Of a stretch of 64,000 nucleotides of DNA, positions 19,860-29,547 are shown in pieces. This stretch comes from Pseudescherichia vulneris NBRC 102420. GTDB lineage: Bacteria > Pseudomonadota > Gammaproteobacteria > Enterobacterales > Enterobacteriaceae. Made by a program: the position numbers and the translations under genes. Each line of letters opens with the position of its first letter. Within the stretch, counting starts at the first letter, position 1. Under the pieces are notes generated by a model. That model did no database searches, had not been told where the DNA came from, and saw only the letters and a list, made by a program, of their open reading frames with translations. The stretch spans positions 1 to 64,000 of the forward strand of contig NZ_BBMZ01000025.1 in the NCBI RefSeq assembly GCF_000759795.1, given 5' to 3'.

Positions 19860-20789
19860 TTACTCCCCTTCACCCGGGAACAGGAACGGGTTGATAGAGC
19901 TACGGGCGAAGCCCTCCTGCTCCATGCGGGCATCCAGCACCAGCGACGCCAGGTCGTCGGCCACCGGCTCCACGTTCGGGTCTTTTTCCTGATACAAAAT
20001 CTTCAGGTAGGTACCGCAATCGCCGCAGCTCTCTGCTTTGACCGAAGCCTGCTCGTTATCCAGCGACCAGTAGTGCAGATCGCGGGTTTGCTCGCAGTTG
20101 CTGCACTTCACGCGCACCACGTGCCACTCGGTCTCACACAGGTTGCAGTGCAGATAGCGCAGCCCCTGAGAGGTACCAATCTGCACGATGCTGGAGACCG
20201 GCATTGAGCCGCAGACCGGACAGAACTGACGCTGCTCGCCATACTCGGCGCGGGCTTTACCCGGGATCAGGCTGGCCATCTGCGCCCAGTAGAGCGACAG
20301 CGCCGCCCAGATGAACGGCGATTTATCGCTGCTCACCGCCGCGAAGTCGCTGGCGAACAGGGCGCTCGCCATCTCTTCCAGCTCCTGAGTCGAGGCCTTC
20401 TCCAGATTCTCGATCACCGCCAGCGCCTGGCCGCTCATCTCTGGTTTCAGCTCGGCAATCAGAGAGTGCAGCAGCTTATGCCAGTGGGTGTCGCGTGGCA
20501 GGACGTGAATATCCAGCGGCGGCTTACCCTGTTCGGCAGCCTCTTTAATGCGTGCGGTCAAATCCATGGTTAATGGATGATCGTACAGCACCACCTCCTG
20601 GGCATGGGCCACCAGCGCGGCAAAGCGCAGGAAGTCACCCAGCGGGTTGCTCTCGGCCAGCGAGCGCAGGCGTTCTGCTCGACGGTTGTAGAGATTTTTC
20701 AGCCTGGGAAACAGTAACGGCGGAATGGCTTCCGCCGCACGTTTCTCGCCTTTCTCCAACGCATCTTGCGGGATTATGCGAATACTCAT
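19860..20789 (-). CDS. fdhE: formate dehydrogenase accessory protein FdhE
   Basis: The 309-residue cytoplasmic protein has a rubredoxin-like zinc-ribbon region with four Cys pairs (CPVCGS, CNLCE, CSNCE, CGDCG), thought to bind iron. It interacts with the catalytic subunit of Fdh-N/Fdh-O and is needed for activity, not synthesis. It overlaps fdoI by 4 bp as the last gene of fdoGHI-fdhE. Confidence 0.97.
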   Translation of the reverse strand: MSIRIIPQDALEKGEKRAAEAIPPLLFPRLKNLYNRRAERLRSLAESNPLGDFLRFAALVAHAQEVVLYDHPLTMDLTARIKEAAEQGKPPLDIHVLPRDTHWHKLLHSLIAELKPEMSGQALAVIENLEKASTQELEEMASALFASDFAAVSSDKSPFIWAALSLYWAQMASLIPGKARAEYGEQRQFCPVCGSMPVSSIVQIGTSQGLRYLHCNLCETEWHVVRVKCSNCEQTRDLHYWSLDNEQASVKAESCGDCGTYLKILYQEKDPNVEPVADDLASLVLDARMEQEGFARSSINPFLFPGEGE

Positions 20790-21421
20790 TCAGCCTCTTT
20801 TTCCGATTTGCTCCGGACTTCACGATACCAGCGCGGGTGATGTCGCTCCGCCCAGGTTTTCGTTACCCATCCTTCTACCATGGCGGTAATCGTGCCTTTT
20901 ACCCAGAGGGCGGCGTAGATATGCACCATAATAACCACAATTAACCCGACCGCGGCAAATGAATGCAGCATGATCGCCAGGCGGATGGTTGGGATGGAGA
21001 AGTAAGGCGCGAGCCACGGACGCCACATGATAATCCCGCTGACCAGCAGCAGCACCAGCAGAATAATCGCTGCCCAGAAGACGCACTTCTGGCCAAAGTT
21101 ATAGCGCCCGGTGTCGCCGACCTCTTCGTTAACGATGATTTTCTGGATGTTTTTCGCCCAGAAGATATCGTCCCGGTTGATCAGGTTGTGGTGCCAGTAG
21201 CGGAAAAACATGATGATAAACGAGGCAAACATCACCACCCCAACGAAGGGGTGGAGGATCCGCGCCAGCTGCGGCGTGCCGAGAATATTCATCAACCAGT
21301 TAAAGGAGGGGAAGAAAAACCCCAGCCCGCTCACCGACGCCAGCACGAAGCAGAAGGCGGTGACCCAGTGGTTGATGCGTTCCGGCGCGGTGTAGCGCAC
21401 GATGGTGTCACGTTTTCTCAT
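20786..21421 (-). CDS. fdoI: formate dehydrogenase-O gamma subunit, cytochrome b556
   Basis: The 211-residue membrane protein has four transmembrane helices and conserved heme-ligand histidines (for example in [19 protein letters not shown]). It passes electrons from the beta subunit to quinone. It overlaps fdoH and fdhE by 4 bp each. Confidence 0.97.
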   Translation of the reverse strand: MRKRDTIVRYTAPERINHWVTAFCFVLASVSGLGFFFPSFNWLMNILGTPQLARILHPFVGVVMFASFIIMFFRYWHHNLINRDDIFWAKNIQKIIVNEEVGDTGRYNFGQKCVFWAAIILLVLLLVSGIIMWRPWLAPYFSIPTIRLAIMLHSFAAVGLIVVIMVHIYAALWVKGTITAMVEGWVTKTWAERHHPRWYREVRSKSEKEAE

Positions 21422-22323
21422 TTGCGCACCTCATCATCTTTTTTGTCGTGAAGATTGTCTTCGTCATCGTCAGCGCGGTTTGGACCCACGCCCACGTAGT
21501 GGAAGACGCTGGCGGCAAAGGTCGCCGCAAAGCCGACGGCGGCGAGCGGTTTCCAGATACCTTTCCAGAACTTCACGGTGGCACTGATTTCCGGGTTTTC
21601 CGGCAGGCCGTGATAGAGAGTCGGCTTGTCGGCGTGGTGCAGCACGTACATCACGTGTGTACCGCCAACGCCAGCCGGATCGTACAGGCCCGCGTTATCG
21701 TAACCACGTGTTTTCAGCTCCGCGACGCGATCGCCCGCCAGCGCTTTCATATCCTCTTTGGAACCAAAGTGGATAGCGCCGGTTGGACAGGTCTTCACGC
21801 AGGCAGGCTCCTGGCCGACGGTCACGCGATCCACGCACAGGGTGCATTTGTAGACGCGGTTATCTTCCGGGTTCAGGCGCGGGACGTCGAACGGACAGCC
21901 AGCGATGCAGTAGCCGCAGCCGATGCACTGCTCAGACTGGAAGTCGACGATGCCGTTAGCGTACTGAATGATCGCCCCTTCAGACGGGCAGGCCTTCAGA
22001 CAGCCAGGATCGGCACAGTGCATGCAGCCATCCTTACGGATCAGCCACTCCAGTTTGTCGTTCTGCTCGACTTCCGAGAAGCGCATTACCGTCCAGGATT
22101 TGGCCGTCAGATCCGCCGGGTTATCATAGACCCCGACGTTATGACCCACGTCATCACGGATGTCGTTCCACTCTGAACAGGCCACCTGACAGGCCTTACA
22201 GCCGATGCAGGTGGTCACGTCGATGAGCTTCGCCACTTCGAGCTGGTGATCCCGCGCCTGAGGCGCGGGGGTAAAGCTGTTAGTCGCGGAACGACGAATA
22301 ATGTCTTGCGATTGATAAGCCAT
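21418..22323 (-). CDS. fdoH: formate dehydrogenase-O iron-sulfur beta subunit
   Basis: The 301-residue subunit holds four [4Fe-4S] clusters. The Cys motifs are [36 protein letters not shown] and CTLCVDR-CVKTC. A C-terminal transmembrane helix ([20 protein letters not shown]) anchors it at the periplasmic face, followed by an acidic tail. It lies 12 bp downstream of fdoG. Confidence 0.98.
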   Translation of the reverse strand: MAYQSQDIIRRSATNSFTPAPQARDHQLEVAKLIDVTTCIGCKACQVACSEWNDIRDDVGHNVGVYDNPADLTAKSWTVMRFSEVEQNDKLEWLIRKDGCMHCADPGCLKACPSEGAIIQYANGIVDFQSEQCIGCGYCIAGCPFDVPRLNPEDNRVYKCTLCVDRVTVGQEPACVKTCPTGAIHFGSKEDMKALAGDRVAELKTRGYDNAGLYDPAGVGGTHVMYVLHHADKPTLYHGLPENPEISATVKFWKGIWKPLAAVGFAATFAASVFHYVGVGPNRADDDEDNLHDKKDDEVRK

Positions 22324-22335
22324 AGGTCGTCTCCG

Positions 22336-25300
22336 TTACACCTTTTCCACGTTCACGAGGAACGCCTTGAACTCCGGCGTCTGCGTGTTCGCATCACCAA
22401 CAACCGGCGTCAGCGTATTGGCAATAAAGCCCTTCTTCGCCACGCCTTCATAACCCCAGTGGATAGGTATCCCGATGGTATCGACTTCCTGGCCGTGCAC
22501 ATTCAGGGTGCGGATACGCTTGGTCACCACCGCTTTGGCCTTGATATAGCCGCGGTTAGAGGAGACCTTCACCGTATCGCCCTGAGCAATGCCCAGCTTG
22601 CCCGCCAGCTTCTCGCCGATCTCCACAAACTGCTCCGGCTGCGCAATCGAGTTCAACAGCGCATGCTTGGTCCAGTAGTGGAAATGCTCGGTCAGGCGGT
22701 AAGTGGTGCCGACGTACGGGAACTTATCCGCTTTACCCATCGCGTCCATATCATCTTTGAACACGCGAGCGGCCGGGTTAGAGATCACATTCGGATGCAG
22801 CGGGTTGGTCCCCAGCGGCGTCTCAAACGGCTCGTAGTGCTCCGGGAACGGCCCCTCCGCCATCTTATCGATCGCGAACAGACGTCCGACGCCCTCTTGC
22901 AGCATGATAAACGGCCCAACGTTGCTGCCCGGAGGCGCAGTGTTGTAGTCCGGAATATCTGCCCCTACCCATTTACCATTGGCATAGGAGAGCAGCTGGC
23001 GTTTCGGATCCCACGGTTTACCCTGCGGGTCCGCCGAGGCGCGGTTATAGAGGATGCGGCGGTTCAACGGCCACGCCCATGCCCAGCCGAGGGTATTCCC
23101 CAGCCCTGATGGATCGGCGTTGTCGCGGCGCGCCATCTGGTTACCGTCCGGCGTCCAGCTACCGGCAAAGATCCAGCAGCCGCTGGAGGTGGTACCGTCA
23201 TCGCGCAGATGGGCAAAGGAGGAGAGCTGATCGCCCTTCTTCGCCAGCACCTTGCCGCTCGCCGGGTCGATGATATCTTCCAGCGCTTTGCCGTTGCTCT
23301 CCATCGCCACTTCCTGCGGGGAAGGGTTCTCTGGCGTGGTGTAGTTCCAGGACATGTTCAGAACCTGTTCCGGGTTCGCACCGCCCTCGGCCGCGTACAT
23401 CTTACGCAGGCGCAGGAAGATACCCGCCAGGATCTCACCGTCGTTCAGCGCTTCGCCCGGCGCGTCCTGACCTTTCCAGTGCCACTGCAACCAGCGCCCG
23501 GAGTTGACGATGGAGCCGTCCTCTTCCGCAAAGCAGGTTGATGGCAGACGGAACACTTCGGTCTGGATTTTCGATGAATCCACGTCGTTCTGCTCACCGT
23601 GGTTCTGCCAGAAGGTCGAGGTCTCGGTTGAGAGCGGATCGATGGTGACCAGGAACTTCAGCTTCGACAGCGACGAGACAACCTTGTTTTTGTTCGGGAA
23701 CGATGCCACCGGGTTAAAGCCCTGGCAGATGTAGCCCGTCACCTCGTTTTTCGCCATCATGTCGAAATACTGCAGGACGTCGTAGCCTTTATCCCACTTC
23801 GGCAGCCAGTCAAAGCCCCAGTTGTTCTCCGCCGTCGCTTTGTCGCCATAGAAGGCTTTCATCATCGACACGAAGAATTTCGGGTAGTTGCTCCAGTAGT
23901 TAACCTGGCCTTCCAGTAGCGGCTTGGTGGTGTTGCCGGCAAAGTAGGTTTCCAGATCGTTCTGCTTATCGTTCGGCAGCGTCATGTAGCCCGGCAGACT
24001 CTGGGTCAGCAGGCCCAGGTCGGTCAGACCCTGAATGTTGGAGTGGCCGCGCAGGGCGTTAACGCCGCCGCCTGCCATGCCCATGTTGCCGAGCAGCAGC
24101 TGGATCATCGCCATGGTACGAATGTTCTGCGCACCTACCGAGTGCTGCGTCCAGCCGAGCGCGTAGAGGAACGACGCGGTCTTATCGTGGGCGCTGGTTT
24201 CGGCGATGTATTCGCAGACCTTCAGGAAGTCGGCTTTTGGCGTACCGCAGATGTTTTCCACCACCTCAGGCGTATAGCGAGCCAGATGCTTTTTCAGCAG
24301 GTTCCATACGCAGCGAGGATGCGTCAACGTCATGTCGCGTTTCGCAAAGCCGTTTTCATCCAGCTCGTAGTTCCAGCTGGCTTTGTCATACTTGCGCTTA
24401 TCCGGGTCATAGCCGGTAAACAGACCGTCATCAAAGCCGAAATCTTCCCGCACGATCAGGCTGGCGTTGGTATAGGCTTCGGTGTATTCACGGTTATATT
24501 TTTCGTTATTCAACAGGTACAGCATGACGCCTGACAGGAAAGCGATGTCAGTACCGGAACGAATAGGCGCATAGAAATCCGCGACCGAGGCGGTTCGCGT
24601 AAAGCGTGGATCGACGACAATCAGCTTCGCGCCATTGTGGATCTTGGCTTCCATCGCCCAGCGGAAACCCACCGGATGCGCTTCTGCCGCGTTCCCACCC
24701 ATCACGACGATGAGGTTGGCGTTCTTCATGTCGACCCAGTGGTTGGTCATCGCACCGCGACCAAATGTTGGAGCAAGACTTGCTACCGTTGGTCCGTGTC
24801 AGACACGCGCCTGGTTATCGACGGCTAACATGCCGAGTGCGCGAGTAAATTTCTGTGATAAATAGCCGGTTTCATTGCTGGCCGCGGAGGCGCACAGCAT
24901 ACCGGTAGAGAGCCAGCGGTTAACGGTCACGCCCTGCTCATTCTGCGCGATATAGTTTGCGTCGCGGTCTTCTTTCATCAGTTTGGCGATGCGATCGAAC
25001 GCCTCATCCCAACTGATACGCTGCCATTTGTCAGAACCTGGCGCACGGTATTCCGGATATTTCAGGCGGCTTTCGGAGTGGATAAAGTCCACCAGACCGG
25101 CCCCTTTTGGACACAGCGCACCGCGGTTCACCGGGTGATCCGGATCCCCTTCAATATGGAAGATGGATGATTTGGCATTCTTTGCACCGTCGCCAAGGCT
25201 ATACATTAATAGCCCGCAGCCAACGGAGCAGTACGTACAGGTGTTACGTGTTTCGCGGGTGCGCAGCAGCTTATACTGCCGTGTTTCCGCCAGCGCGACG

Positions 25301-25386
25301 CTGGGTGCAAAGCCCAGTGCGGCTGCCGTTGTACCTGCCATACCGCCAGCGCAGATCTTAAAGAACTGCCTTCTGCTGACCTGCAT
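22336..25386 (-). CDS. fdoG: formate dehydrogenase-O alpha subunit, selenocysteine-containing
   Basis: A single 1016-residue gene that standard translation splits in two because codon 196 is UGA (24799-24801), read as selenocysteine in the context ARV-Sec-HGPT. It has a twin-arginine signal (SRRQFFK) at the N-terminus, a [4Fe-4S] motif CTYCSVGCG, and the bis-MGD domains of the molybdopterin oxidoreductase family. It oxidises formate in the periplasm during aerobic and nitrate growth. It needs SelABCD, MobAB, FdhD and FdhE; mobAB, fdhD and fdhE are in this window. Confidence 0.98.
24757..24801 (-). promoter_or_regulatory. selenocysteine codon and adjacent bacterial SECIS hairpin
   Basis: The UGA on the minus strand is followed at once by CACGGACCAACGGTAGCAAG and a facing CTTGCTCC-ATTTGGTCGCGG segment. 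They can form the stem-loop that SelB recognises directly 3' of the codon. Placement and sequence match the E. coli fdoG/fdnG SECIS. Confidence 0.85.
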
Positions 25387-25564
25387 GGGGTCGCTCCTTA
25401 CTTTTTTTATTTTATCGACATTGTCTCGAATGGTGATCTCGAGTCTTTACGCTTTGCGGGCATGGCCGTAAAGGTTCAGAATAGGATGGTCCTCCTCGCT
25501 CTGGAGGAATTGCCGCCAGAATACCACAATGTCGCCAGGCCTGTTCCCATTCAGTTAACAAAAA

Positions 25565-26401
25565 GTGAACAATAAAATGCTCTCTACTCCTAAAAAGTCG
25601 ACCGATATCATAGGGTGCCGCCAGGTGACGCTCTGGAAACGTGATGATCTACAGCATCCTCAGCCGGACAGCCTGGCGGAAGAGGTGCCCGTCGCGCTGG
25701 TCTACAACGGGATTTCACACGTGGTGATGATGGCCTCGCCGAAGGATCTCCCCGAGTTCGCGATAGGGTTTTCGCTTTCGGAGGGCATCATCGACGCCCC
25801 GGCGGAGATCTACGGGATGGACGTTGTGCCCTCCTGTAACGGTCTGGAGGTGCAGATTGAGCTCTCCAGCCGCCGCTTTATGGGACTGAAAGAGCGACGT
25901 CGGGCGCTGGCGGGCCGTACCGGCTGTGGCGTCTGTGGCGTGGAGCAGCTTAACGATATTGGCAAGCCGGTGGCCCCGCTGCCTTTTACCCAGACGTTCA
26001 ATCTGGCGAACCTGGATCGGGCGCTGCGCCAGCTGAGCAGCGTTCAGCCGGTCGGCCAGCTCACCGGCTGCACCCATGCCGCAGCGTGGATCGCGCCCGA
26101 GGGCGAGCTGATTGGCGGGCACGAGGATGTGGGCAGGCACGTGGCGCTGGATAAGCTGCTGGGCCATCGCGCCCGGGAAGGCGCAGGCTGGCAGCAGGGT
26201 GCGGCGCTGGTCTCCAGCCGGGCAAGCTATGAGATGGTGCAGAAGTCGGCCATGTGCGGCGTGGAAATTCTGTTTGCGGTGTCGGCGGCAACGACGCTGG
26301 CGGTGGAGGTTGCCGAGCGCTGCAACCTGACGCTGGTGGGCTTTTGCAAGCCGGGTAGGGCAACGATCTATACCCACCCCCAGCGTTTAGTGGGTGCGTG
26401 A
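25565..26401 (+). CDS. fdhD: formate dehydrogenase sulfurtransferase FdhD
   Basis: The 278-residue protein transfers sulfur from IscS to the molybdenum cofactor of formate dehydrogenases. The active CxxC loop is visible as TGCGVCG, and the cofactor-binding [14 protein letters not shown] region follows. It is divergent from fdoG. The start is uncertain: GTG at 25565 gives a length close to the E. coli 277, while ATG at 25577 is the first ATG; neither has a strong ribosome-binding site. Confidence 0.95.
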   Translation: MNNKMLSTPKKSTDIIGCRQVTLWKRDDLQHPQPDSLAEEVPVALVYNGISHVVMMASPKDLPEFAIGFSLSEGIIDAPAEIYGMDVVPSCNGLEVQIELSSRRFMGLKERRRALAGRTGCGVCGVEQLNDIGKPVAPLPFTQTFNLANLDRALRQLSSVQPVGQLTGCTHAAAWIAPEGELIGGHEDVGRHVALDKLLGHRAREGAGWQQGAALVSSRASYEMVQKSAMCGVEILFAVSAATTLAVEVAERCNLTLVGFCKPGRATIYTHPQRLVGA

Positions 26402-26529
26402 TATTTATTCAAAAATTTTGAATTTAGTCAGCAAATCCCTTTACTTTTAGTTGGTGATTAACCGGTCTATTATTTATCACATCAAGGCGACACGCCTTAT
26501 ACAAACAACTTAATTAAAGGGTAACCATC

Positions 26530-26742
26530 ATGAAAAACATCAAAACTTTTGTTGCAGTTATCGCTCTTGCCGCTTCCTTCGGTTCTTTTGCTGCCCAGTC
26601 CGTCTCCGCGACTGACACCACACTCTCCGGCGCAGAAGCAAAAATCGCCGCTCAGGCCGAGCAGGCTGGTGCCTCATCTTACAAAATTACCCAGGCTTAC
26701 TCAGGTAACTATGTACACATGACCGCTGAGCTGACTAAATAA
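26530..26742 (+). CDS. periplasmic DUF1471 (YdgH/BhsA/McbA-type) protein
   Basis: The 70-residue precursor has a signal peptide of about 22 residues (MKNIKTFVAVIALAASFGSF, then AAQ) and a mature DUF1471 domain recognisable by EAKIAAQAEQAGASSYKIT and the end NYVHMTAELTK. Family members are induced by stress and affect biofilm or envelope properties. AAAGGG precedes the start. It is monocistronic with its own terminator and has no K-12 counterpart at this place. Confidence 0.85.
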   Translation: MKNIKTFVAVIALAASFGSFAAQSVSATDTTLSGAEAKIAAQAEQAGASSYKITQAYSGNYVHMTAELTK

Positions 26743-26760
26743 CATCTCCATTGTCGAAAG

Positions 26761-26783
26761 AGCGCCTACGGGCGCTTTTTTTA
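26761..26783 (+). terminator. terminator after the DUF1471 gene
   Basis: AGCGCC-TACG-GGCGCT is followed by seven T residues. It lies between convergent genes; the last bases overlap the azlD stop. Confidence 0.88.
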
Positions 26784-27104
26784 TGCCACGCCCGCCAGCC
26801 GCAGTAGCGCAGTCACTACCGCCGCTGCCACGATCACCACAATTAACGGCATCTTGCGCCAGGCCAGGAATACGGCAAAGGCGACGCCGATCACCCGCGC
26901 CATACCGGCAAAATGATCCCCTTCGTAAAAGGTGGTGGCCAGCGCCACGGAAAACAGCAGCACGGTGGCCGCATCGGAAAGCAGTGCCTGTGAACGCTCA
27001 GAAAGAGCCAGTCGGCTACCGAGTTTGGCGCCGCCGAGGCGCATTAAATAGGTTCCTGCGGATAACAGGACGATGCCGAGAATAAATACCGTCATGTTTT
27101 CCAC
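26781..27104 (-). CDS. azlD: branched-chain amino acid exporter small subunit, AzlD/YgaH type
   Basis: The 107-residue protein has about four hydrophobic helices and the AzlD-family pattern (ILGIVLLSAGTYLMRLGG). It pairs with AzlC as a two-component exporter of branched-chain amino acids (E. coli YgaZH for valine). A GTG start overlaps the azlC stop by one base (TAGTG); an ATG three codons in is an alternative. Confidence 0.85.
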   Translation of the reverse strand: MENMTVFILGIVLLSAGTYLMRLGGAKLGSRLALSERSQALLSDAATVLLFSVALATTFYEGDHFAGMARVIGVAFAVFLAWRKMPLIVVIVAAAVVTALLRLAGVA

Positions 27105-27763
27105 TATTTTTTCCTTGCGGCCAGGCCGAGCAGAGAGAGCAGGACCGGTAAACCCACCGGTGCAAAGGGAACGGCGGCAAGTGACAGCACCGCGCCGCTG
27201 CAGGCGCGGATAAGCGTGGTGCGATTTTTAAAAGCCGGTACTACTAACGCCAGCAAAATAGCCGGAAAGACCGCATCCAGACCGATGGTCTCCGGATCGG
27301 GCAGCAGTTTACCCACCACCGCACCCAGCAGCGCGCCGAGCGGCCAGATAATCGCCACCCCTAATCCGCACAGCCAGTAGGCCGCTTTACGCTGTTCAGG
27401 CGTTTTCTGCGACAGGCCAAACACCACGCTTTCGTCATTCATGATGTGGCAGCCGAGCAGGCTGGCACCGCGCTTGCCGACCAGGTCGCGTACCGTCACG
27501 CCAAACGGCACGTGGCGGGCGTTAACCAGTAGCCCAGCGGCTGCGGCCGCCAGGGGATTACCGCCGCTGGCAACAATGCCGATGAACATAAATTCAGACG
27601 CGCCCGCCAGTACGGTAATAGAGAGTATAAAGGGAACCCAGATCGGGAAACCGTATGCGATAGCCAGCGAGCCGTAGGACATGCCGACAATACCTACCGC
27701 CAGGCAGACCAGAACGATTGCCTTTATCGTGTCGCCTTTCAGACAAGAGAGATGATGTTTCAT
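27104..27763 (-). CDS. azlC: branched-chain amino acid exporter large subunit, AzlC/YgaZ type
   Basis: The 219-residue membrane protein of the AzlC family contains the typical GMSYGSLAIAYGFPIWVPF and FIGIVASGGNPLAAAAAGLLVNARHVPFG segments. It is the first gene of an azlCD operon divergent from an XRE-cupin regulator, which probably controls it. The exact amino acid exported cannot be read from the sequence. Confidence 0.87.
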   Translation of the reverse strand: MKHHLSCLKGDTIKAIVLVCLAVGIVGMSYGSLAIAYGFPIWVPFILSITVLAGASEFMFIGIVASGGNPLAAAAAGLLVNARHVPFGVTVRDLVGKRGASLLGCHIMNDESVVFGLSQKTPEQRKAAYWLCGLGVAIIWPLGALLGAVVGKLLPDPETIGLDAVFPAILLALVVPAFKNRTTLIRACSGAVLSLAAVPFAPVGLPVLLSLLGLAARKK

Positions 27764-27789
27764 ACTGTTTTAACCGTATTGGTTTAGCT

Positions 27790-27857
27790 ATATCGAACGA
27801 ATATCCATTATAATGAACGCATCAAGATCGTTTTACAAGACGAACGATTCGTTCGAT
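27790..27857. promoter_or_regulatory. repeated CGAACGA operators between azlC and the XRE-cupin gene
   Basis: A perfect 15-bp palindrome CGAACGA-T-TCGTTCG lies at 27841-27855, and a second CGAACGA copy sits within ATATCGAACGAATAT at 27790-27804. Both are in the 115-bp divergent interval, so the adjacent XRE protein is the likely ligand. Confidence 0.7.
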
Positions 27858-27878
27858 TTATAGATCAAGGGTCGTTAT

Positions 27879-28427
27879 ATGACGCAGCCAATTAGCGTGA
27901 TCGCTAAAAGTTTAGTGCGAGAACGTCTGCGAACCGGACTTTCACTGGCGGAAATTGCCCGTCGGGCCGGGATCGCTAAATCCACGCTCTCTCAGCTAGA
28001 GTCAGGCAACGGCAACCCGAGCCTGGAGACGCTCTGGTCGCTGTGCGTAGCGCTGGATATTCCTTTCGCCCGTCTGCTGGAGCCGCAGCAGCCCGCTACG
28101 CAGGTGATCCGCCGGGGAGAGGGAACAAAGGTAATTGCTGGCCAGGCAAACTATGAAGCAATTTTACTGGCCGCCTGTCCCCCAGGCGCGCGGCGTGATA
28201 TCTATCTACTGCTGACCCAGCCGGGTGCAGATCGCATCTCCCAGCCCCATCCGCCGGGATCGGTGGAGCACATCATTGTGACCCAGGGTCGGGCGCTCGT
28301 GGGGCTGATCGACGCGCCGGAAGAGCTGGGGGAAGGGGATTACATCTGCTATCCCGCCGATCGGCCGCATATCTTTAAAGCGCTTGAGCCGGATACGCAT
28401 GCGCTTCTGGTTGCGGAACAAAATTAA
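27879..28427 (+). CDS. XRE-family transcriptional regulator with C-terminal cupin sensor domain
   Basis: 182 residues. An N-terminal helix-turn-helix (about 15-70: SLAEIARRAGIAKSTLSQLE) is followed by a small cupin domain (about 105-180: HPPGSVEHIIVTQGRALVGL and GDYICYPADRPHIF). Family members often sense a small metabolite in the cupin and repress a linked transporter or enzyme. Its divergent placement from azlCD suggests that it controls amino-acid export. It is followed 20 bp later by the raf-type repressor gene. Confidence 0.87.
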   Translation: MTQPISVIAKSLVRERLRTGLSLAEIARRAGIAKSTLSQLESGNGNPSLETLWSLCVALDIPFARLLEPQQPATQVIRRGEGTKVIAGQANYEAILLAACPPGARRDIYLLLTQPGADRISQPHPPGSVEHIIVTQGRALVGLIDAPEELGEGDYICYPADRPHIFKALEPDTHALLVAEQN

Positions 28428-28447
28428 ACAGTAAGACACGGAAAAAC

Positions 28448-29443
28448 ATGTCGCTTAAAGCTATTGCCAAAGAACTGGGGCTGTCCGTTACCACCGTTAG
28501 CCGTGCGCTCAACGGGTATGATGATGTCTCCAAAGAGACGCGCGCCCGGGTTGAAGCGGAAGCACAGCGCCGTGGCTATCGTCCGAATACCTTTGCCCGC
28601 CGTCTGAAGATGGGCAAAATCGACGCCGTTGGGCTGGTTTTCCCGGTGCATCCTGTTCCGCTCAATAACAGCGTATTTATGGAGATGGTTGGCGAAATTA
28701 GCCACGAGCTTGCGCGGCATGAGATTGATTTGCTGCTCATTGCCGACGACGATCTGGCTGATAAGCACAGCTATATGCGCATGGTGCAAAGCCGCCGGGT
28801 GGATGCGCTGATCGTTGCCCATACGCTCGATCGCGATCCGCGTCTGGAGCAGCTCCAGACTATCGGTTTCCCTTTCCTGGCGCTGGGCCGCAGCCAGCTG
28901 CCGCAGCCGTATGCATGGTTTGACTTCGACAACTATGCCGGGATGTATCACGCTACACGCTGGCTGATTGATAAGGGCCATCAGCGTATTGCCCTGCTTG
29001 GCGAAAGCAATTCCCAGGCTTTTATCATCCAGCGCCGCCAGGGCTACCTTGATGCCCTGGCCGAGGCGGGGCTGTCCAGCGAATGGCTGCGCACCATGCC
29101 GCCTTCACGGCGAGCGGGCTATACCACGACGCAGGAGCTGCTCTCGCTGGCCTCACCGCCAACGGCAATCCTGACCGACTGTAATACCCACGGCGATGGG
29201 GTGGCGATGGCCCTGTCCCAGCTTGGTCGATTAATCGGTGATAACGCCGTTTCGCTGGTGGTTTACGACGGTCTGCCGCAGGACAGCATCGTGGATGTCG
29301 ACGTGGCGGCGGTGATCCAGGCTACCCGTCAGGGCGTCGGCAAACAGATCGCCGAGATGGTGCTGCGGTTAATTAACGGCGAGGATATCGCCCAGCTTCA
29401 GGTGCTGTGGCAGCCTGGCTTTTCTGCCGGACAGACGGCGTAA
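28448..29443 (+). CDS. rafR: LacI-family raffinose operon repressor, RafR-like
   Basis: The 331-residue repressor has an N-terminal LacI helix-turn-helix (SLKAIAKELGLSVTTVSRAL), the hinge-helix region YRPNTFARRLK, and a periplasmic-binding-protein-like sugar domain. It closely resembles RafR of the plasmid raf operon and precedes alpha-galactosidase and a RafB-like permease, in the classical raf order. The predicted inducer is an alpha-galactoside (melibiose for RafR). Confidence 0.9.
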   Translation: MSLKAIAKELGLSVTTVSRALNGYDDVSKETRARVEAEAQRRGYRPNTFARRLKMGKIDAVGLVFPVHPVPLNNSVFMEMVGEISHELARHEIDLLLIADDDLADKHSYMRMVQSRRVDALIVAHTLDRDPRLEQLQTIGFPFLALGRSQLPQPYAWFDFDNYAGMYHATRWLIDKGHQRIALLGESNSQAFIIQRRQGYLDALAEAGLSSEWLRTMPPSRRAGYTTTQELLSLASPPTAILTDCNTHGDGVAMALSQLGRLIGDNAVSLVVYDGLPQDSIVDVDVAAVIQATRQGVGKQIAEMVLRLINGEDIAQLQVLWQPGFSAGQTA

Positions 29444-29472
29444 ATCTCCTGAAACTCTAAACCCGATCACAA

Positions 29473-29511
29473 ATCCGAAACGTTTTGGTTTGTATCCGAA
29501 ACGTTTCGGAT
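29473..29511 (+). promoter_or_regulatory. paired RafR operators O1 and O2
   Basis: O2 is a perfect 18-bp palindrome ATCCGAAACGTTTCGGAT at 29494-29511. O1 at 29473-29490 differs at only a few right-arm positions (ATCCGAAACGTTTTGGTT). Their centres are 21 bp apart, two helical turns. The pair recalls the two 18-bp operators described for raf of pRSD2, and both contain the LacI-family AAACGTTT core. Confidence 0.9.
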
Positions 29512-29547
29512 CAACACTCAAGACATCCCGACGACAGGAGATGTCTG

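Noticed and set aside
22336-25386. fdoG as two separate genes or a nonsense pseudogene
   Set aside because: The in-frame UGA is at the known selenocysteine position 196 and is followed by a SECIS-like hairpin, so it is one intact gene.
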